Positions 8,735-21,084 of a stretch of DNA of 64,000 nt are shown here, in pieces. The DNA comes from JAIUNP01 sp020161975 (GTDB lineage: Bacteria > Pseudomonadota > Alphaproteobacteria > Rhizobiales > Beijerinckiaceae), in contig DAIOGK010000003.1 of the NCBI GenBank assembly GCA_036745275.1, positions 199,336-263,335 of the forward strand, read 5' to 3'. Position numbers and translations under genes: made by a program. Each line of letters starts with the position of its first letter. Position 1 is the stretch's first letter. Under the pieces are notes generated by a model, which ran no database searches, was not told where the DNA came from, and worked only from the letters and a program-made list of their open reading frames with translations.

Positions 8735-9636
8735 AGTTCTGCGCGGTCCACCCAGAACACCTCGCCCTCGCTCTCCTCGGTGTCGAGCCAGAGGAAGGGG
8801 ATATCGTCGAACTCCTCCTCGATGATCGCACGGCCAAGGCCGATCTCGCACAGCAGACCGCCATCCTCGGCGAGGTGCTTTTTTGCGTCCTTGAGGATGC
8901 GGCGGACGAGGTCCATGCCGTCGGCGCCGCCAAGATGGGCCATCTTCGGTTCGGCGGCGAATTCCGGCGGGAAGGCCGCGACCTCCTCGGCAGTCACATA
9001 GGGCGGATTGGAGATGATGAGGTCGTAACTGCGCCCCTTGAGCGCTGAGAAAAGATCACTCTTGATGAGGTTCACGCGGTCAGCAAGCCCGTGATTGTCC
9101 ACATTGATGCGGGCAACCGCGAGGGCATCAGCACTCAGGTCGACCGCATCGACCAGCGCATCGGGGAAAAGATGCGCCGCAACGATGGCAAGGCAACCCG
9201 AGCCGGTGCAGAGATCGAGAATGCGCGTGACATTCTCGGTGTCGAAGGTCTCCGGTAGACGATCGCCCTCGAAAACTCCGCCCAGCATCAACTCTCCGAT
9301 GTAGGAGCGGGGCACGATCACGCGTTCGTCGACATAGAACTCCATGGCGCCGAGATAGGCCTTGTTGAGGAGATAGCAGGCTGGCTTGCGCGTGCTGATT
9401 CTCATATCGATCAGGTCGGCGAGACGGTCACGTTCCGGTGCCGTCAGACGCGCGTCGAGATAGGGCTCAAGCCTGTCCACCGGCAGATGCAGCGCCTCCA
9501 GGACGATGAAGGCGGCTTCATCATGGGCATTGGTGATGCCATGGCCGTGGTTGAGTTTCGCCGCGCGAAAGCGGCTGACCGCATAGCGCAGGACATCGCG
9601 GAGAGTTTTGAGTTCAGGCGGAAGCTGATGTGTCAT
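8731..9636 (-). CDS. prmB: Ribosomal protein L3 glutamine N5-methyltransferase
   Basis: A 301-residue HemK-family SAM methyltransferase that modifies a glutamine of ribosomal protein L3. The N-terminal helical domain (residues 1-95) is followed by the PRSYIGEL segment, the SAM-binding ILDLCTGSGCLAIVAAHLFP, the acidic AVDLSADAL and the catalytic NPPY (ISNPPYVTAEE). The length equals that of E. coli PrmB. PrmB rather than PrmC is inferred from the RVIVPRSYIGEL segment, the LGGADGMDLVRRIL region and the length. ATG 9636 is chosen because MTHQLPPELKTLRDVLRYAV resembles the family start, while the frame upstream to 10071 is not coding in character. Confidence 0.92.
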   Translation of the reverse strand: MTHQLPPELKTLRDVLRYAVSRFRAAKLNHGHGITNAHDEAAFIVLEALHLPVDRLEPYLDARLTAPERDRLADLIDMRISTRKPACYLLNKAYLGAMEFYVDERVIVPRSYIGELMLGGVFEGDRLPETFDTENVTRILDLCTGSGCLAIVAAHLFPDALVDAVDLSADALAVARINVDNHGLADRVNLIKSDLFSALKGRSYDLIISNPPYVTAEEVAAFPPEFAAEPKMAHLGGADGMDLVRRILKDAKKHLAEDGGLLCEIGLGRAIIEEEFDDIPFLWLDTEESEGEVFWVDRAEL

Positions 9637-9792
9637 GGGCAGGGATTGGCATGTCCGGTGCAGCTTCACAAGAGCAGGGGTGGTTTCTCTCGCCGGTCCG
9701 TGCATTATCAATTGCCGGCTAATGGATTCGGCTGCCAGCCAGCCCGTCAACCCCGCAAAAAACCTTGTCCGAAAGAAGAGGGAGCGCCCCAG

Positions 9793-10290
9793 ATGATCAT
9801 CGGGATGAGTGAACTGGATGTGGCTGCACGCCTTGGTGCGGCGATGGCGGCAGGCATGGTGATGGGTCTCAACCGCGACCTGATGGGCAAGCCGGCAGGC
9901 GTGCGCACGCTGGGGCTGGTGGGGCTTGGTTCGGCGCTTGCCACCATGGCGGCTTCCGGCTTCGTGACGGCAACCAACCTCAATGTCGATGCGATTTCGC
10001 GTGCGATTCAGGGGATTATCACGGGGATCGGTTTTCTCGGCGCCGGCGTGATCTTCCGCGAAGATCATCACCAGCGCGTGCGCGGACTGACGACGGCAGC
10101 ATCGATCTGGCTGACTGCCTGCTTTGGCATGGTCTGCGGAATCGGCGCCTGGATGATTGGTTTCATCGCGCTGGTGCTGGCCTTGCTGCTTCTGCTGTTC
10201 GGCAAATCGGTGGAACGGTTCGCGCGCTGGCTGCGCCCTGAAAAGCCGGATCCGGATGCCGATGGGCCCGCTGACAAATCCGTGACCTGA
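9793..10290 (+). CDS. MgtC/SapB-family membrane protein
   Basis: A 165-residue protein with four or five hydrophobic helices and the MgtC signatures: an Arg-containing GLNRDLMGKPAGVRTLGLVG motif, then ITGIGFLGAGVIFRED and VRGLTTAASIWLTACFGMVC. MgtC proteins affect growth in low magnesium, and in pathogens restrain the F-ATPase. This one lacks the long C-terminal ACT-like domain of Salmonella MgtC and belongs to the short SapB-like class. ATG 9793 has GGAG 9-12 bases upstream. It is divergent from prmB; no Mg-sensing leader structure could be identified in the 156-base gap. Confidence 0.88.
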   Translation: MIIGMSELDVAARLGAAMAAGMVMGLNRDLMGKPAGVRTLGLVGLGSALATMAASGFVTATNLNVDAISRAIQGIITGIGFLGAGVIFREDHHQRVRGLTTAASIWLTACFGMVCGIGAWMIGFIALVLALLLLLFGKSVERFARWLRPEKPDPDADGPADKSVT

Positions 10291-10334
10291 GCCTTGTCCG
10301 CGCCTATTCTCGAAAGCGAATCGGGGAGGGGGAG

Positions 10335-11795
10335 ATGCGCGAAGGGTTTGAGAATTGCGCGACGCCGGAAGCGGCCATCGAGGCGCTGATCAGCCGGCAC
10401 AGCCGGGCAACGGGCGCGCTTCGGGATGCGCTGGAACGGTATCTGAAAGACCGGCAGCCGCCGTCGACCGCAGAGCGGGCAGCCTTCTGCTATCCCGAAC
10501 TCAGGCTGGCCTATCAGCCGGACGGGGTGCCGCGCTCCACCGGGCGCGCCTATGCCAAGGTGCAGCGGCCAGGGGTGTATTCGACCTCGATCACCCAGCC
10601 CCAGGCCTTCCGCACCTATCTGCTCGAACAGTTGCGACCGCTGATGTACGAGTATGGCGCGCAGGTGGCCGTGGGCACGAGCCGGCAGGAAATTCCCTAT
10701 CCCTACGTGGTGGAACGCGGCGATGAACTCGGCCAATCGGGGGTGACACCGGCCGAACTTGCCCGCTTTTTCCCCGTGCCGCGCCTGTCGGAGGTGGGCG
10801 ACGAAATTGCTGATGGCACGTTCGATCTTGATGAAGCCGGACCGTGGCCGCTGGCACTGTTTGACGGGGCGCGGGTCGATTATTCACTGAAGCGCCTTGT
10901 GCATTACACCGGCTCGCACTGGCGGCACACGCAGCCCTTCATCCTGCTGACCAATTATCATCGTTATGTCGACCAGTTCGTGCGCTGGGGCATGAAGCAA
11001 CTGGATGGCGCCTCGCGTTTCAACCGGCTCGTCCTCCCTGGCAATGTCGAGGTGACGGAGCCGAAATCCGGCGCGGATCTCGAAAACCTGCTTGATATCG
11101 CCGCGTGGTCGAAGTTCCAGATGCCGGCCTATCATCTGGCCGGCCATGGCGGCGGCATCACGCTCGTCAACATCGGGGTGGGACCGTCGAACGCCAAGAA
11201 CATCACCGACCATCTCGCGGTGCTGCGCCCGCATGTGTTCCTGATGGTGGGCCATTGCGGCGGCCTCAGGCAGAGCCAGGAAATCGGCGATTATGTGCTG
11301 GCCCATGCCTATCTCCGGCAGGACCGCATTCTCGATGCCCTCGTGCCGCCGGAAATTCCGATCCCGGCGCTGGCCGAGGTGCAGGTCGCGCTTCAGGAGG
11401 CGGCGGCCATCGTCACCGGCGAGCGCGGGGAGGCGCTGAAGCGGCGCCTTCGGACCGGCACGGTGGTGACCAATGATGACCGCAACTGGGAACTGCGCTG
11501 GAGCCAGGAACGGCATCGCATCAACCTGTCGCGCGCCATCGCGGTCGATATGGAATCGGGCACGATTGCAGCAAACGGGTATCGTCTTCGGGTGCCTTAC
11601 GGCACCTTGCTCTGCGTTTCTGACAAGCCGCTGCATGGTGAAATCAAGCTGCCGGGCGCGGCGAGTGCTTTCTACGAGCGGGCGATTGGCCAGCATCTGC
11701 AAATCGGGCTGAAGGCGGTGGACCTCCTGCGCGACAAGCTCGACCAGTTGCACACCCGGAAGCTGAGGAGTTTCGATGAGCCGGCGTTCCGGTAG
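10335..11795 (+). CDS. amn: AMP nucleosidase
   Basis: A 486-residue cytoplasmic enzyme that hydrolyses AMP to adenine and ribose-5-phosphate, helping to control the adenylate pool. The N-terminal AMN domain covers about residues 1-180 (LTNYHRYVDQFVRWG follows it). The C-terminal nucleoside-phosphorylase-like domain has LVNIGVGPSNAKNITDHLAV, LMVGHCGGLRQSQEIGDYVL and AIAVDMESGTIAANGYR, where the Asp-Met-Glu segment contacts the ribose. The length is practically the same as E. coli Amn (484). ATG 10335 follows a strong GGGAGGGGG. There is 45 bases to the MgtC-like gene upstream. Confidence 0.95.
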   Translation: MREGFENCATPEAAIEALISRHSRATGALRDALERYLKDRQPPSTAERAAFCYPELRLAYQPDGVPRSTGRAYAKVQRPGVYSTSITQPQAFRTYLLEQLRPLMYEYGAQVAVGTSRQEIPYPYVVERGDELGQSGVTPAELARFFPVPRLSEVGDEIADGTFDLDEAGPWPLALFDGARVDYSLKRLVHYTGSHWRHTQPFILLTNYHRYVDQFVRWGMKQLDGASRFNRLVLPGNVEVTEPKSGADLENLLDIAAWSKFQMPAYHLAGHGGGITLVNIGVGPSNAKNITDHLAVLRPHVFLMVGHCGGLRQSQEIGDYVLAHAYLRQDRILDALVPPEIPIPALAEVQVALQEAAAIVTGERGEALKRRLRTGTVVTNDDRNWELRWSQERHRINLSRAIAVDMESGTIAANGYRLRVPYGTLLCVSDKPLHGEIKLPGAASAFYERAIGQHLQIGLKAVDLLRDKLDQLHTRKLRSFDEPAFR

Positions 11796-11845
11796 CCTGG
11801 CGCAGGATTCACAGCTGTAATTCGGGCTTGCAATACACACCGAAG

Positions 11846-11869
11846 CGACATAAACATATCTTTATATCG
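11846..11869. promoter_or_regulatory. Palindromic operator in front of the ArsR-methyltransferase gene
   Basis: A 24-base imperfect palindrome centred between 11857 and 11858. Twenty of 24 positions are symmetric: the left half is CGACATAAACAT and the right half ATCTTTATATCG. It is AT-rich inside GC-rich DNA and ends 14 bases before the ATG at 11884. ArsR/SmtB regulators bind 12-2-12-like palindromes containing ATA...TAT arms, which fits. The very short distance to the start codon leaves little room for a leader, so the promoter probably overlaps the operator and the transcript may be nearly leaderless. The pairing is seen; autoregulation is inference. Confidence 0.72.
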
Positions 11870-11883
11870 TTTTCTGGTGCTTG

Positions 11884-12897
11884 ATGCCCCGTTCGCTGCG
11901 TCTGTCCTTTCCCGATGCCATCGCCGCCCTTGAGGCGGTGGGTGAGCCGACGCGCCTGCGGCTGATCGCGCTGCTGTCGGAAGCGGAACTGACGGTGACG
12001 GAACTGACGGCCATTCTCGGCCAGTCGCAGCCGCGCGTGTCGCGCCACCTCAAGCTGCTGGTTGATGCCGGTCTGGTGGACCGTCACCGTGAGGGGGCCT
12101 GGGCGTTTTTTCGCCGTTCCGAACGGGGCGCTTACGGGCGTCTTGCGCAGGATATTCTTGAAACGATCGACCTCTCCGGGGCTGAGCTTGCTGCTGATCG
12201 GCGGCGGCTTGGCGAGGTGAGGGCCGAGCGGGCGCAGGCGGCGGAACAGTATTTTGCCCGCCATGCTGCTGAGTGGGACCGCATCCGCACCCTGCATGTG
12301 CCGGATTCACGCGTGGAAGCGGCGATGCTGGCCATGGTGGGCGAGCGGCGCATCGAGGCTTTGCTCGATATTGGCACTGGTACGGGGCGTATGCTGGAAC
12401 TGCTGGCGCCGAAGGCTGCCCGCGCCACTGGCATTGATGCGAGTCCGGCGATGCTGGCGGTGGCCCGCGCCAATCTCGAACGGGCGGGTTTGCGCAACGT
12501 CCAGCTTCGGCAGGGCGATGTTTACGCGCTCAATCCGGGCGAGACCGGTTTCAGTTTGATCATTATCCACCAGGTGCTGCATTTTCTGGATGATCCGGCG
12601 CGGGCGGTGCGGGAAGCCGCGCGGCTGCTTGCACCAGGCGGGCGGTTGCTGATCGTCGATCTTGCCCCTCATGCCGTCGAGCGGCTGCGCAGCGAGTTTG
12701 CGCATCGCCGTCTTGGTTTCTCGCGCGAGGAAATTGCCGGGTTTCTGGACGATGCCGGGCTCGACCCCGTTGCCAGCGAGGCGCTGTCCCCGCTTGCCGG
12801 CGAAGGGGATGTCCTGACCGTGGCGCTTTGGATGGGGCGGGATCGCCGCCGTCAGACCGATGCGCCGTTTTTATCCCAAACCTCCGAGGTTGCCTGA
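11884..12897 (+). CDS. ArsR-family HTH regulator fused to a SAM-dependent methyltransferase domain
   Basis: A 337-residue fusion. Residues 10-85 form a winged helix of ArsR type (AVGEPTRLRLIALLSEAELT and GQSQPRVSRHLKLLVDAGLV). Residues 140-290 form a class I methyltransferase fold (LLDIGTGTGRMLELLAPKAA, GIDASPAM, IIIHQVLHFLDDPARAV). It lacks the metal-binding CxC of classical ArsR. Together with the downstream metF-metH this suggests a regulator that senses SAM or S-adenosylhomocysteine through the fused domain, as proposed for ArsR-type SahR/SamR regulators of methionine metabolism. Whether the domain still methylates anything is unknown. TTG 11881 is an alternative start; no strong Shine-Dalgarno is visible. 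The stop shares one base with the metF start. Confidence 0.88.
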   Translation: MPRSLRLSFPDAIAALEAVGEPTRLRLIALLSEAELTVTELTAILGQSQPRVSRHLKLLVDAGLVDRHREGAWAFFRRSERGAYGRLAQDILETIDLSGAELAADRRRLGEVRAERAQAAEQYFARHAAEWDRIRTLHVPDSRVEAAMLAMVGERRIEALLDIGTGTGRMLELLAPKAARATGIDASPAMLAVARANLERAGLRNVQLRQGDVYALNPGETGFSLIIIHQVLHFLDDPARAVREAARLLAPGGRLLIVDLAPHAVERLRSEFAHRRLGFSREEIAGFLDDAGLDPVASEALSPLAGEGDVLTVALWMGRDRRRQTDAPFLSQTSEVA

Positions 12898-13799
12898 TGC
12901 TCGCGCCCTATCTGCGCTCTTCCCGCCATCCCAACACCAAGCCGCCGCGCATTTCCTTCGAGTTCTTTCCCCCCAAGAACGCCGACATGGAAGCGACGCT
13001 CTGGGCCTCAATCCAGCGGCTGGCGCCGCTCGCCCCGAGTTTCGTCTCCGTCACCTACGGGGCGGGGGGCTCGACGCGCGAGCGGACGCATTCGACGGTC
13101 AAGCGCATCGTCGACGAAACGAGCCTCAAGCCCGCCGCGCATCTCACCTGCGTCGCGGCGACCAAGGACGAGGTGAACGATGTCATCCGCGCCTATTGGC
13201 AAGCGGGCGTGAAGCATATCGTGGCGCTGCGTGGCGATCCTGTGGAAGGGCTAGGCGCGAAATTCACTGCCCATCCCGGCGGCTATCAGTCGAGCCCCGA
13301 TCTGGTGGCTGGTATCAAGGCGCTCGGCGATTTTGATGTGTCGGTTTCGGCTTATCCCGAAGGGCATCCGGAGAGCAGTTCAGAGGCGGTCGATCTCGAC
13401 CTTCTGAAGGCCAAGGTGGATGCGGGCGCGAGCCGGGCGATCACGCAGTTCTTCTTCGACAACGACCAGTATTTCCGCTTTCTCGACAAGGTGCGGGCGC
13501 GCGGCATCGATGTGCCGATCGTGCCGGGCATCCTGCCGGTCCAGAACTTCAAGCAGGCGGCGAACTTCGCCAAGCGGGCTGGCGCGCGTGTGCCGGAGTG
13601 GATGGCGCAGCGCTTCGAGGGGCTGGACAATGATGCCGAGACGCGGAAACTGGTGGCTGCCGCGGTGGCGACCGAGCAGGTCTATGATCTGCTTGACCGC
13701 GGTGTCTCCGATTTCCACTTCTACACGATGAACCGGGCCGACCTCGTCTTTGCCATTTGCCACATGCTGGGGCTGAGGGCGGAAAAGGCGGCGGTGTGA
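12897..13799 (+). CDS. metF: 5,10-methylenetetrahydrofolate reductase
   Basis: A 300-residue FAD-dependent TIM-barrel enzyme that reduces methylene-THF to 5-methyl-THF, the methyl donor used by MetH. Motifs are RISFEFFPPKN near the N-terminus, SVTYGAGGSTRERTH, HIVALRGDP, ISQFFFD-type ITQFFFDNDQYFRF, and a C-terminal DFHFYTMNR. ATG 12897 overlaps the stop of the regulator gene (TGATG), indicating translational coupling. The same operon continues with metH after a 164-base gap that contains an inverted repeat. Confidence 0.96.
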   Translation: MLAPYLRSSRHPNTKPPRISFEFFPPKNADMEATLWASIQRLAPLAPSFVSVTYGAGGSTRERTHSTVKRIVDETSLKPAAHLTCVAATKDEVNDVIRAYWQAGVKHIVALRGDPVEGLGAKFTAHPGGYQSSPDLVAGIKALGDFDVSVSAYPEGHPESSSEAVDLDLLKAKVDAGASRAITQFFFDNDQYFRFLDKVRARGIDVPIVPGILPVQNFKQAANFAKRAGARVPEWMAQRFEGLDNDAETRKLVAAAVATEQVYDLLDRGVSDFHFYTMNRADLVFAICHMLGLRAEKAAV

Positions 13800-13915
13800 A
13801 TTTTCCCTCTCCCTTGCGGGGAGGGGCGCCCGGGCGCAGCGGAGGACGGTGGGGGTCGTTGGCTCAACACCTCACCCGGCTCGCCCCGCCACCTTCCCCA
13901 TCAAGGCGAGGGACA
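13800..13915. repeat. Imperfect long inverted repeat between metF and metH
   Basis: The intergenic stretch begins with a hairpin of the form CCCTCTCCC-TTGC-GGGGAGGG. Its start (CCCTCTCCCTTGCGGGGAGG) is loosely complementary to its end, which reads on the other strand TCCCTCGCCTTGATGGGGAA, with further matches around GGTGGGGG and CCGCCACC. Dispersed GC-rich palindromic units of this CCCTCTCC...GGAGAGGG type are common between genes of alphaproteobacteria. It may act as an mRNA stabiliser or attenuator between the two met genes. Only one clear copy is visible in this window. Confidence 0.55.
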
Positions 13916-13963
13916 ATACTGGCGATGTCCTGCAAGGCGGCCAAAGAGTTGAGGATTGAGACG

Positions 13964-17710
<3,747 letters not shown>

Positions 17711-17711
17711 A

Positions 17712-17737
17712 AAAAGGCCCGCCGAAGCGGGCCTTTT
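17712..17737. terminator. Rho-independent terminator after metH, probably bidirectional
   Basis: A perfect 11-base stem AAAAGGCCCGC/GCGGGCCTTTT with a CGAA loop begins two bases after the metH stop. A-run and T-run flank it, so it can serve metH and the convergent DUF992 gene. Confidence 0.92.
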
Positions 17738-17788
17738 CACCGGGAACACTGCGGGGAGGGGAGACAGTGCGGGACCCCGGTAAATCGC

Positions 17789-18262
17789 TTACTGCGAGGC
17801 GCGCAGCTTCAATTCACTGATGCCGACAGCAATGTTGATGCCCTTGTTGCCTTCGAGCGAAAGGGGCTGCAACTGGAAGGCGCGATCCGAGCCGCCGGCG
17901 AGAATGTTCGCAGCCCCGCCGACGCCGGCGGAGGCGCCCGCGGAGACGCCGACGTAGTTGCCGGCAAGGGTTCCCTTCTTCGGACCCTCGGTGGGGGCGA
18001 AGACCGCCCAGCTCATATAGCCGCCCTCGGTTTTGCCAAGCTCAAGCCCGTAGGTCTGGATGACGCCGACATAGGTGTCGACGATATTGCCCGCGCGGTT
18101 GTTCAGGTTGCAGGCAAGATCCTTGCGTTCCGAGATGATCATGCCAATGCCCGGCGAGACCGTGCAGTTGAGCGTGCCGATCTGGACGCGATTCTGGGCG
18201 TGTGCGGCGCTGGCACCGATCATTGTCGCCATAGCAAGCACAGGCATCAGGAGCTTCTTCAT
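17789..18262 (-). CDS. DUF992 secreted protein
   Basis: A 157-residue protein with a clear signal peptide (MKKLLMPVLAMATMIGASAA, cut likely after AHA). The mature part matches DUF992: VQIGTLNCTVSPGIGMIISE, a second Cys (DLACNL), a GAIQTYGLELGKTEGG-like strand and a Gly/Ala-rich GVSAGASAGVGGAANIL segment. Two conserved cysteines probably form a disulfide in the periplasm. The family is common in Hyphomicrobiales and has no known function. GAGGA lies 8 bases before ATG 18262. Its 3' side shares the bidirectional terminator with metH. Confidence 0.85.
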   Translation of the reverse strand: MKKLLMPVLAMATMIGASAAHAQNRVQIGTLNCTVSPGIGMIISERKDLACNLNNRAGNIVDTYVGVIQTYGLELGKTEGGYMSWAVFAPTEGPKKGTLAGNYVGVSAGASAGVGGAANILAGGSDRAFQLQPLSLEGNKGINIAVGISELKLRASQ

Positions 18263-18392
18263 TTCAAATCCTCAAGGGTTGTTCGTGAGTCAAAACGGTT
18301 CTGGAGCCATTTGGTTCCACGCGATTTGCGATTTGAGACGAAATGAGTGCGGGGCTTCCGGTTGCGCCGTCACTTTGCCTTTCCGGCTGGCG

Positions 18393-19472
18393 TTACTGGC
18401 GAAAGAAATCACTCGCACGGTAGCGGCGGGCGATGCGCTTCAGCACGATCATGATCGTGCCGGTGATCGGCACCGACAGCAGCAGGCCGAGAAAGCCGTA
18501 GAGTTTGCCCAGCGCGATCAGGCCGAACATCAGCGCCAGAGGATGCACGCCGACATGGCGACCCACGAAGTAGGGCGTGAGGATATTGCCTTCGAGAAAC
18601 TGGCCGACGCCGATCACCGCCAGAATCAGGATGATCATCTGCCATTCGGGATAAAACTGCGCCAAGCCAAAGCCGACGGAGAGGATGAGGCAAGTGCCGG
18701 TGCCGAGATAGGGGATGAAGCTCAAGAGGCCCGAAATCGCGCCGATCACCAGCCCGTATCGCAGGCCGACAAGCCACAGCGCCACGGCATAGAACGAGCC
18801 GAGGAAAAGACAGACCAGCGTCTGTCCGCGAAAATAACCGCCGATCATTGCGTCGATCTCGCCCGTGAGGGTGAAGACCGACCGGCGCAACCGCAAGGGG
18901 ACAAGCTGTTGCAGGCCACGGACCACGCGCTCCCAGTCCGCCAGGAAATAGAACACGGCGAAGGGCACGATCACGAGGATTTCAAGGCTGCTCATTACCG
19001 CCTGCGCGGTCGAGCCTACCGAGCGCAGCGAACCAGTCAGCCAGTTAATGGCCGTTGAACCGAATTGCGAAAAGGAAATCTGGCTTGAGGCGTCGGCGAT
19101 GTTGACGCCGATCCGCTGCTCGATGTGGATGCGCAGGGTATCCAGGATGTTCTGGAGCTTCAGCAAGGTGCTCGGCAGGTCGCGCACGAAATCGCTGACG
19201 TTGCGCACAAGCCAAGGCGCGCTCAGCGAGACGATCAGTCCGATGCCGAAGAAGAAGACGCAGATGACGGCAAGCGCACCGAGCCAGCGTGGCACGCCGA
19301 GATAGGACAGGCGCAGCACCAGCGGGTTGAGAATGTAGGCAAGGCCAAACCCGACGATGAAGGGACCGACCGCATCACCGACGACGTAATAGGTGGCAAC
19401 GGCGAGCGCGATCAGCCCCAGCCAGAACAGCATATCCTTGGTTTCAAAAATCGGCGCAGGGGATCGTGTCAT
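18393..19472 (-). CDS. AI-2E-family transporter (PerM/TqsA-like)
   Basis: A 359-residue integral membrane protein with about eight hydrophobic segments and the family signatures: FIVGFGLAYILNPLVLRLSY near the N-terminus, the long amphipathic extracytoplasmic stretch at 100-150, GALSGLLSFIPYLGT-type GAISGLLSFIPYLGTGTCLI, and LEGNILTPYFVGRHVGVHPL. Members include TqsA (AI-2 export) and sodium-proton antiporters; the substrate is unknown here. ATG 19472 (MTRSPAPIFETKDMLFWLGL) is preferred over the upstream in-frame ATG at 19526. Confidence 0.88.
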   Translation of the reverse strand: MTRSPAPIFETKDMLFWLGLIALAVATYYVVGDAVGPFIVGFGLAYILNPLVLRLSYLGVPRWLGALAVICVFFFGIGLIVSLSAPWLVRNVSDFVRDLPSTLLKLQNILDTLRIHIEQRIGVNIADASSQISFSQFGSTAINWLTGSLRSVGSTAQAVMSSLEILVIVPFAVFYFLADWERVVRGLQQLVPLRLRRSVFTLTGEIDAMIGGYFRGQTLVCLFLGSFYAVALWLVGLRYGLVIGAISGLLSFIPYLGTGTCLILSVGFGLAQFYPEWQMIILILAVIGVGQFLEGNILTPYFVGRHVGVHPLALMFGLIALGKLYGFLGLLLSVPITGTIMIVLKRIARRYRASDFFRQ

Positions 19473-19614
19473 GCGCGCATCCTTACGGGCTTCCCAAAGC
19501 TGCGCAAGCGGGGCGGGCGCTGCCACTCACGCAATTTTAACGAACCGGGCGCAGCGTATTCAAACGTGCGTATGCTTGCCCTTGTCTCTTCGCCTCAGAA
19601 TGGAGAGTACCCGC

Positions 19615-19887
19615 ATGACTGCTTCGCCCGATTTCCAGCGCCAGCTTAAAGGCTATGGCCTCACTACGGCGCAAATCCTCTACCGGATGCCCGACCATCG
19701 AAATCTTGTTCAGGAGTATCTCTGGCAAGAGTATGATCTGTCCCCGGACTTTCCCGAGCTCAAGAAATTTCTTGATTTCTGGCGCCGTAATCTTGATGGG
19801 CCGGTTCTGTCTGTCACGATTACCCATGCCAATGTCATCAAGCCGACGAGTTTCAACGCGCCGGGGCATCTGTTCCTGCTGAACTGA
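19615..19887 (+). CDS. Usg family protein
   Basis: A 90-residue protein with the strongly conserved Usg sequence: QLKGYGLTTAQILYRMPDHR, LVQEYLWQEYDLSPDFPELK, FLDFWRRNLDGPVLSV. Usg was first noted near tryptophan genes in alphaproteobacteria and has no established biochemical role. ATG 19615 with GGAGAG about 9 bases upstream is the best start. It stands alone here, divergent from the AI-2E transporter. Confidence 0.87.
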   Translation: MTASPDFQRQLKGYGLTTAQILYRMPDHRNLVQEYLWQEYDLSPDFPELKKFLDFWRRNLDGPVLSVTITHANVIKPTSFNAPGHLFLLN

Positions 19888-19974
19888 GTGGCTGGCGCGC
19901 GACCCGTGTTGGGGTAATGTCGTCTCTGGGAGGCATACCGAATTGTTGGTATGCTGATGATTGGGGCCGATCTC

Positions 19975-21024
19975 ATGCCGCCGCTTGCCGGACTGTTCGT
20001 GCTGGATTTTTCAACCCTGCTGCCTGGGCCGATGACCAGCATGATGCTGGCCGAGGCCGGGGCGGAGGTGCTCAAGATCGAGCCACCGCAGGGTGATGAC
20101 ATGCGGCGGTTTCCGCCCGTTGTTGATGGGGAATCGGCGGCGTTTGCGGCGCTGAACCACGGAAAATCGATTCTCAGCCTCGATCTCAAGTCCGCGGGGG
20201 CAGTTGCCGCGCTGCGGTCGCATCTGGAACGTGCGGATATCCTGATCGAGCAGTTCCGGCCCGGTGTGATGGCGCGGCTGGGGCTCGGCTATGAAGCGGT
20301 TCGGGCGATCAATCCCGGCATCATCTATTGCTCGATCACCGGATATGGGCAGACGGGCCCGCGCGCCATGGAAGCCGGGCATGACCTCAACTACATCGCG
20401 CGGACCGGAATGCTGGGGCTTTCCAGCGGTGGGGCGACGCATCCGGTGATGCCGCCGCTGCTTGCCGCCGATATCGCCGGCGGCACCTTTCCAGCGGTCA
20501 TCAACATCCTGCTCGCGCTGCGCCAGCGCGACAGGACGGGGGAGGGCAGCCATCTCGATATTGCCATGGCGGATACGCCGGCGACCTTCCTCTGGCACGC
20601 GGCGGCGACGCGTGCTGCGACCGGCGCGGTGCCGCGAGACGGGGCGGAGCTCTTTACGGGCGGCTCGCCACGATATCGCACCTATGCGGCGGCGGATGGG
20701 CGACTGATTGCGGTCGGGGCGCTTGAGGAGAAGTTCTGGCAGGCCTTCTGCACGGCCATTGCCCTGCCAGAGGCCTTTCGGGGTGCGGATGCCACGCCAC
20801 GCGAGGCCATTGCGGCGGTGGCGGAACGGTTGGTTGCCCGGCCTTCAGACCACTGGCGAACGGTGTTTGAACCGCTTGATTGCTGTGTCTGTGTGGTTGC
20901 AACGCTGGATGAGGCGATGGCCGAACCGCAGTTTATCCAGCGTGGGCTGTTCCAGGCCGGCGCCGGCAAGGATGGCTCGGTTTCTCGCGCATTTGTTCCC
21001 GTGGTGCCGCAATTCCGCCGTTGA
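19975..21024 (+). CDS. CaiB/BaiF (family III) CoA-transferase, alpha-methylacyl-CoA racemase-like
   Basis: About 349 residues of the family III CoA-transferase superfamily. The start PLAGLFVLDFSTLLPGPMTS, EAGAEVLKIEPP, LNHGKSILSLDLKS, the ADILIEQFRPGVMARLGLGY motif and ITGYGQTGPRAMEAGHDLNY are diagnostic. The His-Asp pair in AGHDLNYIA and the later ADIAGG Asp match the alpha-methylacyl-CoA racemase subgroup, so racemisation of a branched acyl-CoA is as likely as CoA transfer. ATG 19975 gives the usual family N-terminus; 19951 is an in-frame alternative. Confidence 0.85.
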   Translation: MPPLAGLFVLDFSTLLPGPMTSMMLAEAGAEVLKIEPPQGDDMRRFPPVVDGESAAFAALNHGKSILSLDLKSAGAVAALRSHLERADILIEQFRPGVMARLGLGYEAVRAINPGIIYCSITGYGQTGPRAMEAGHDLNYIARTGMLGLSSGGATHPVMPPLLAADIAGGTFPAVINILLALRQRDRTGEGSHLDIAMADTPATFLWHAAATRAATGAVPRDGAELFTGGSPRYRTYAAADGRLIAVGALEEKFWQAFCTAIALPEAFRGADATPREAIAAVAERLVARPSDHWRTVFEPLDCCVCVVATLDEAMAEPQFIQRGLFQAGAGKDGSVSRAFVPVVPQFRR

Positions 21025-21084
21025 CCGGCGCATTGGCCCCTGTATTCGTCCACGCGAAGCGATTGAATCGCTGCGGGGACACCG

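Noticed and set aside
9637..9792. A magnesium-sensing riboswitch leader ahead of the MgtC-like gene
   Set aside because: The gap is only 156 bases, and I could not find the paired helices or the leader peptide expected.
11796..11883. A SAM riboswitch ahead of the regulator-metF-metH operon
   Set aside because: The 88-base gap is mostly the operator palindrome, and no SAM-II or SAM-I core was recognisable.
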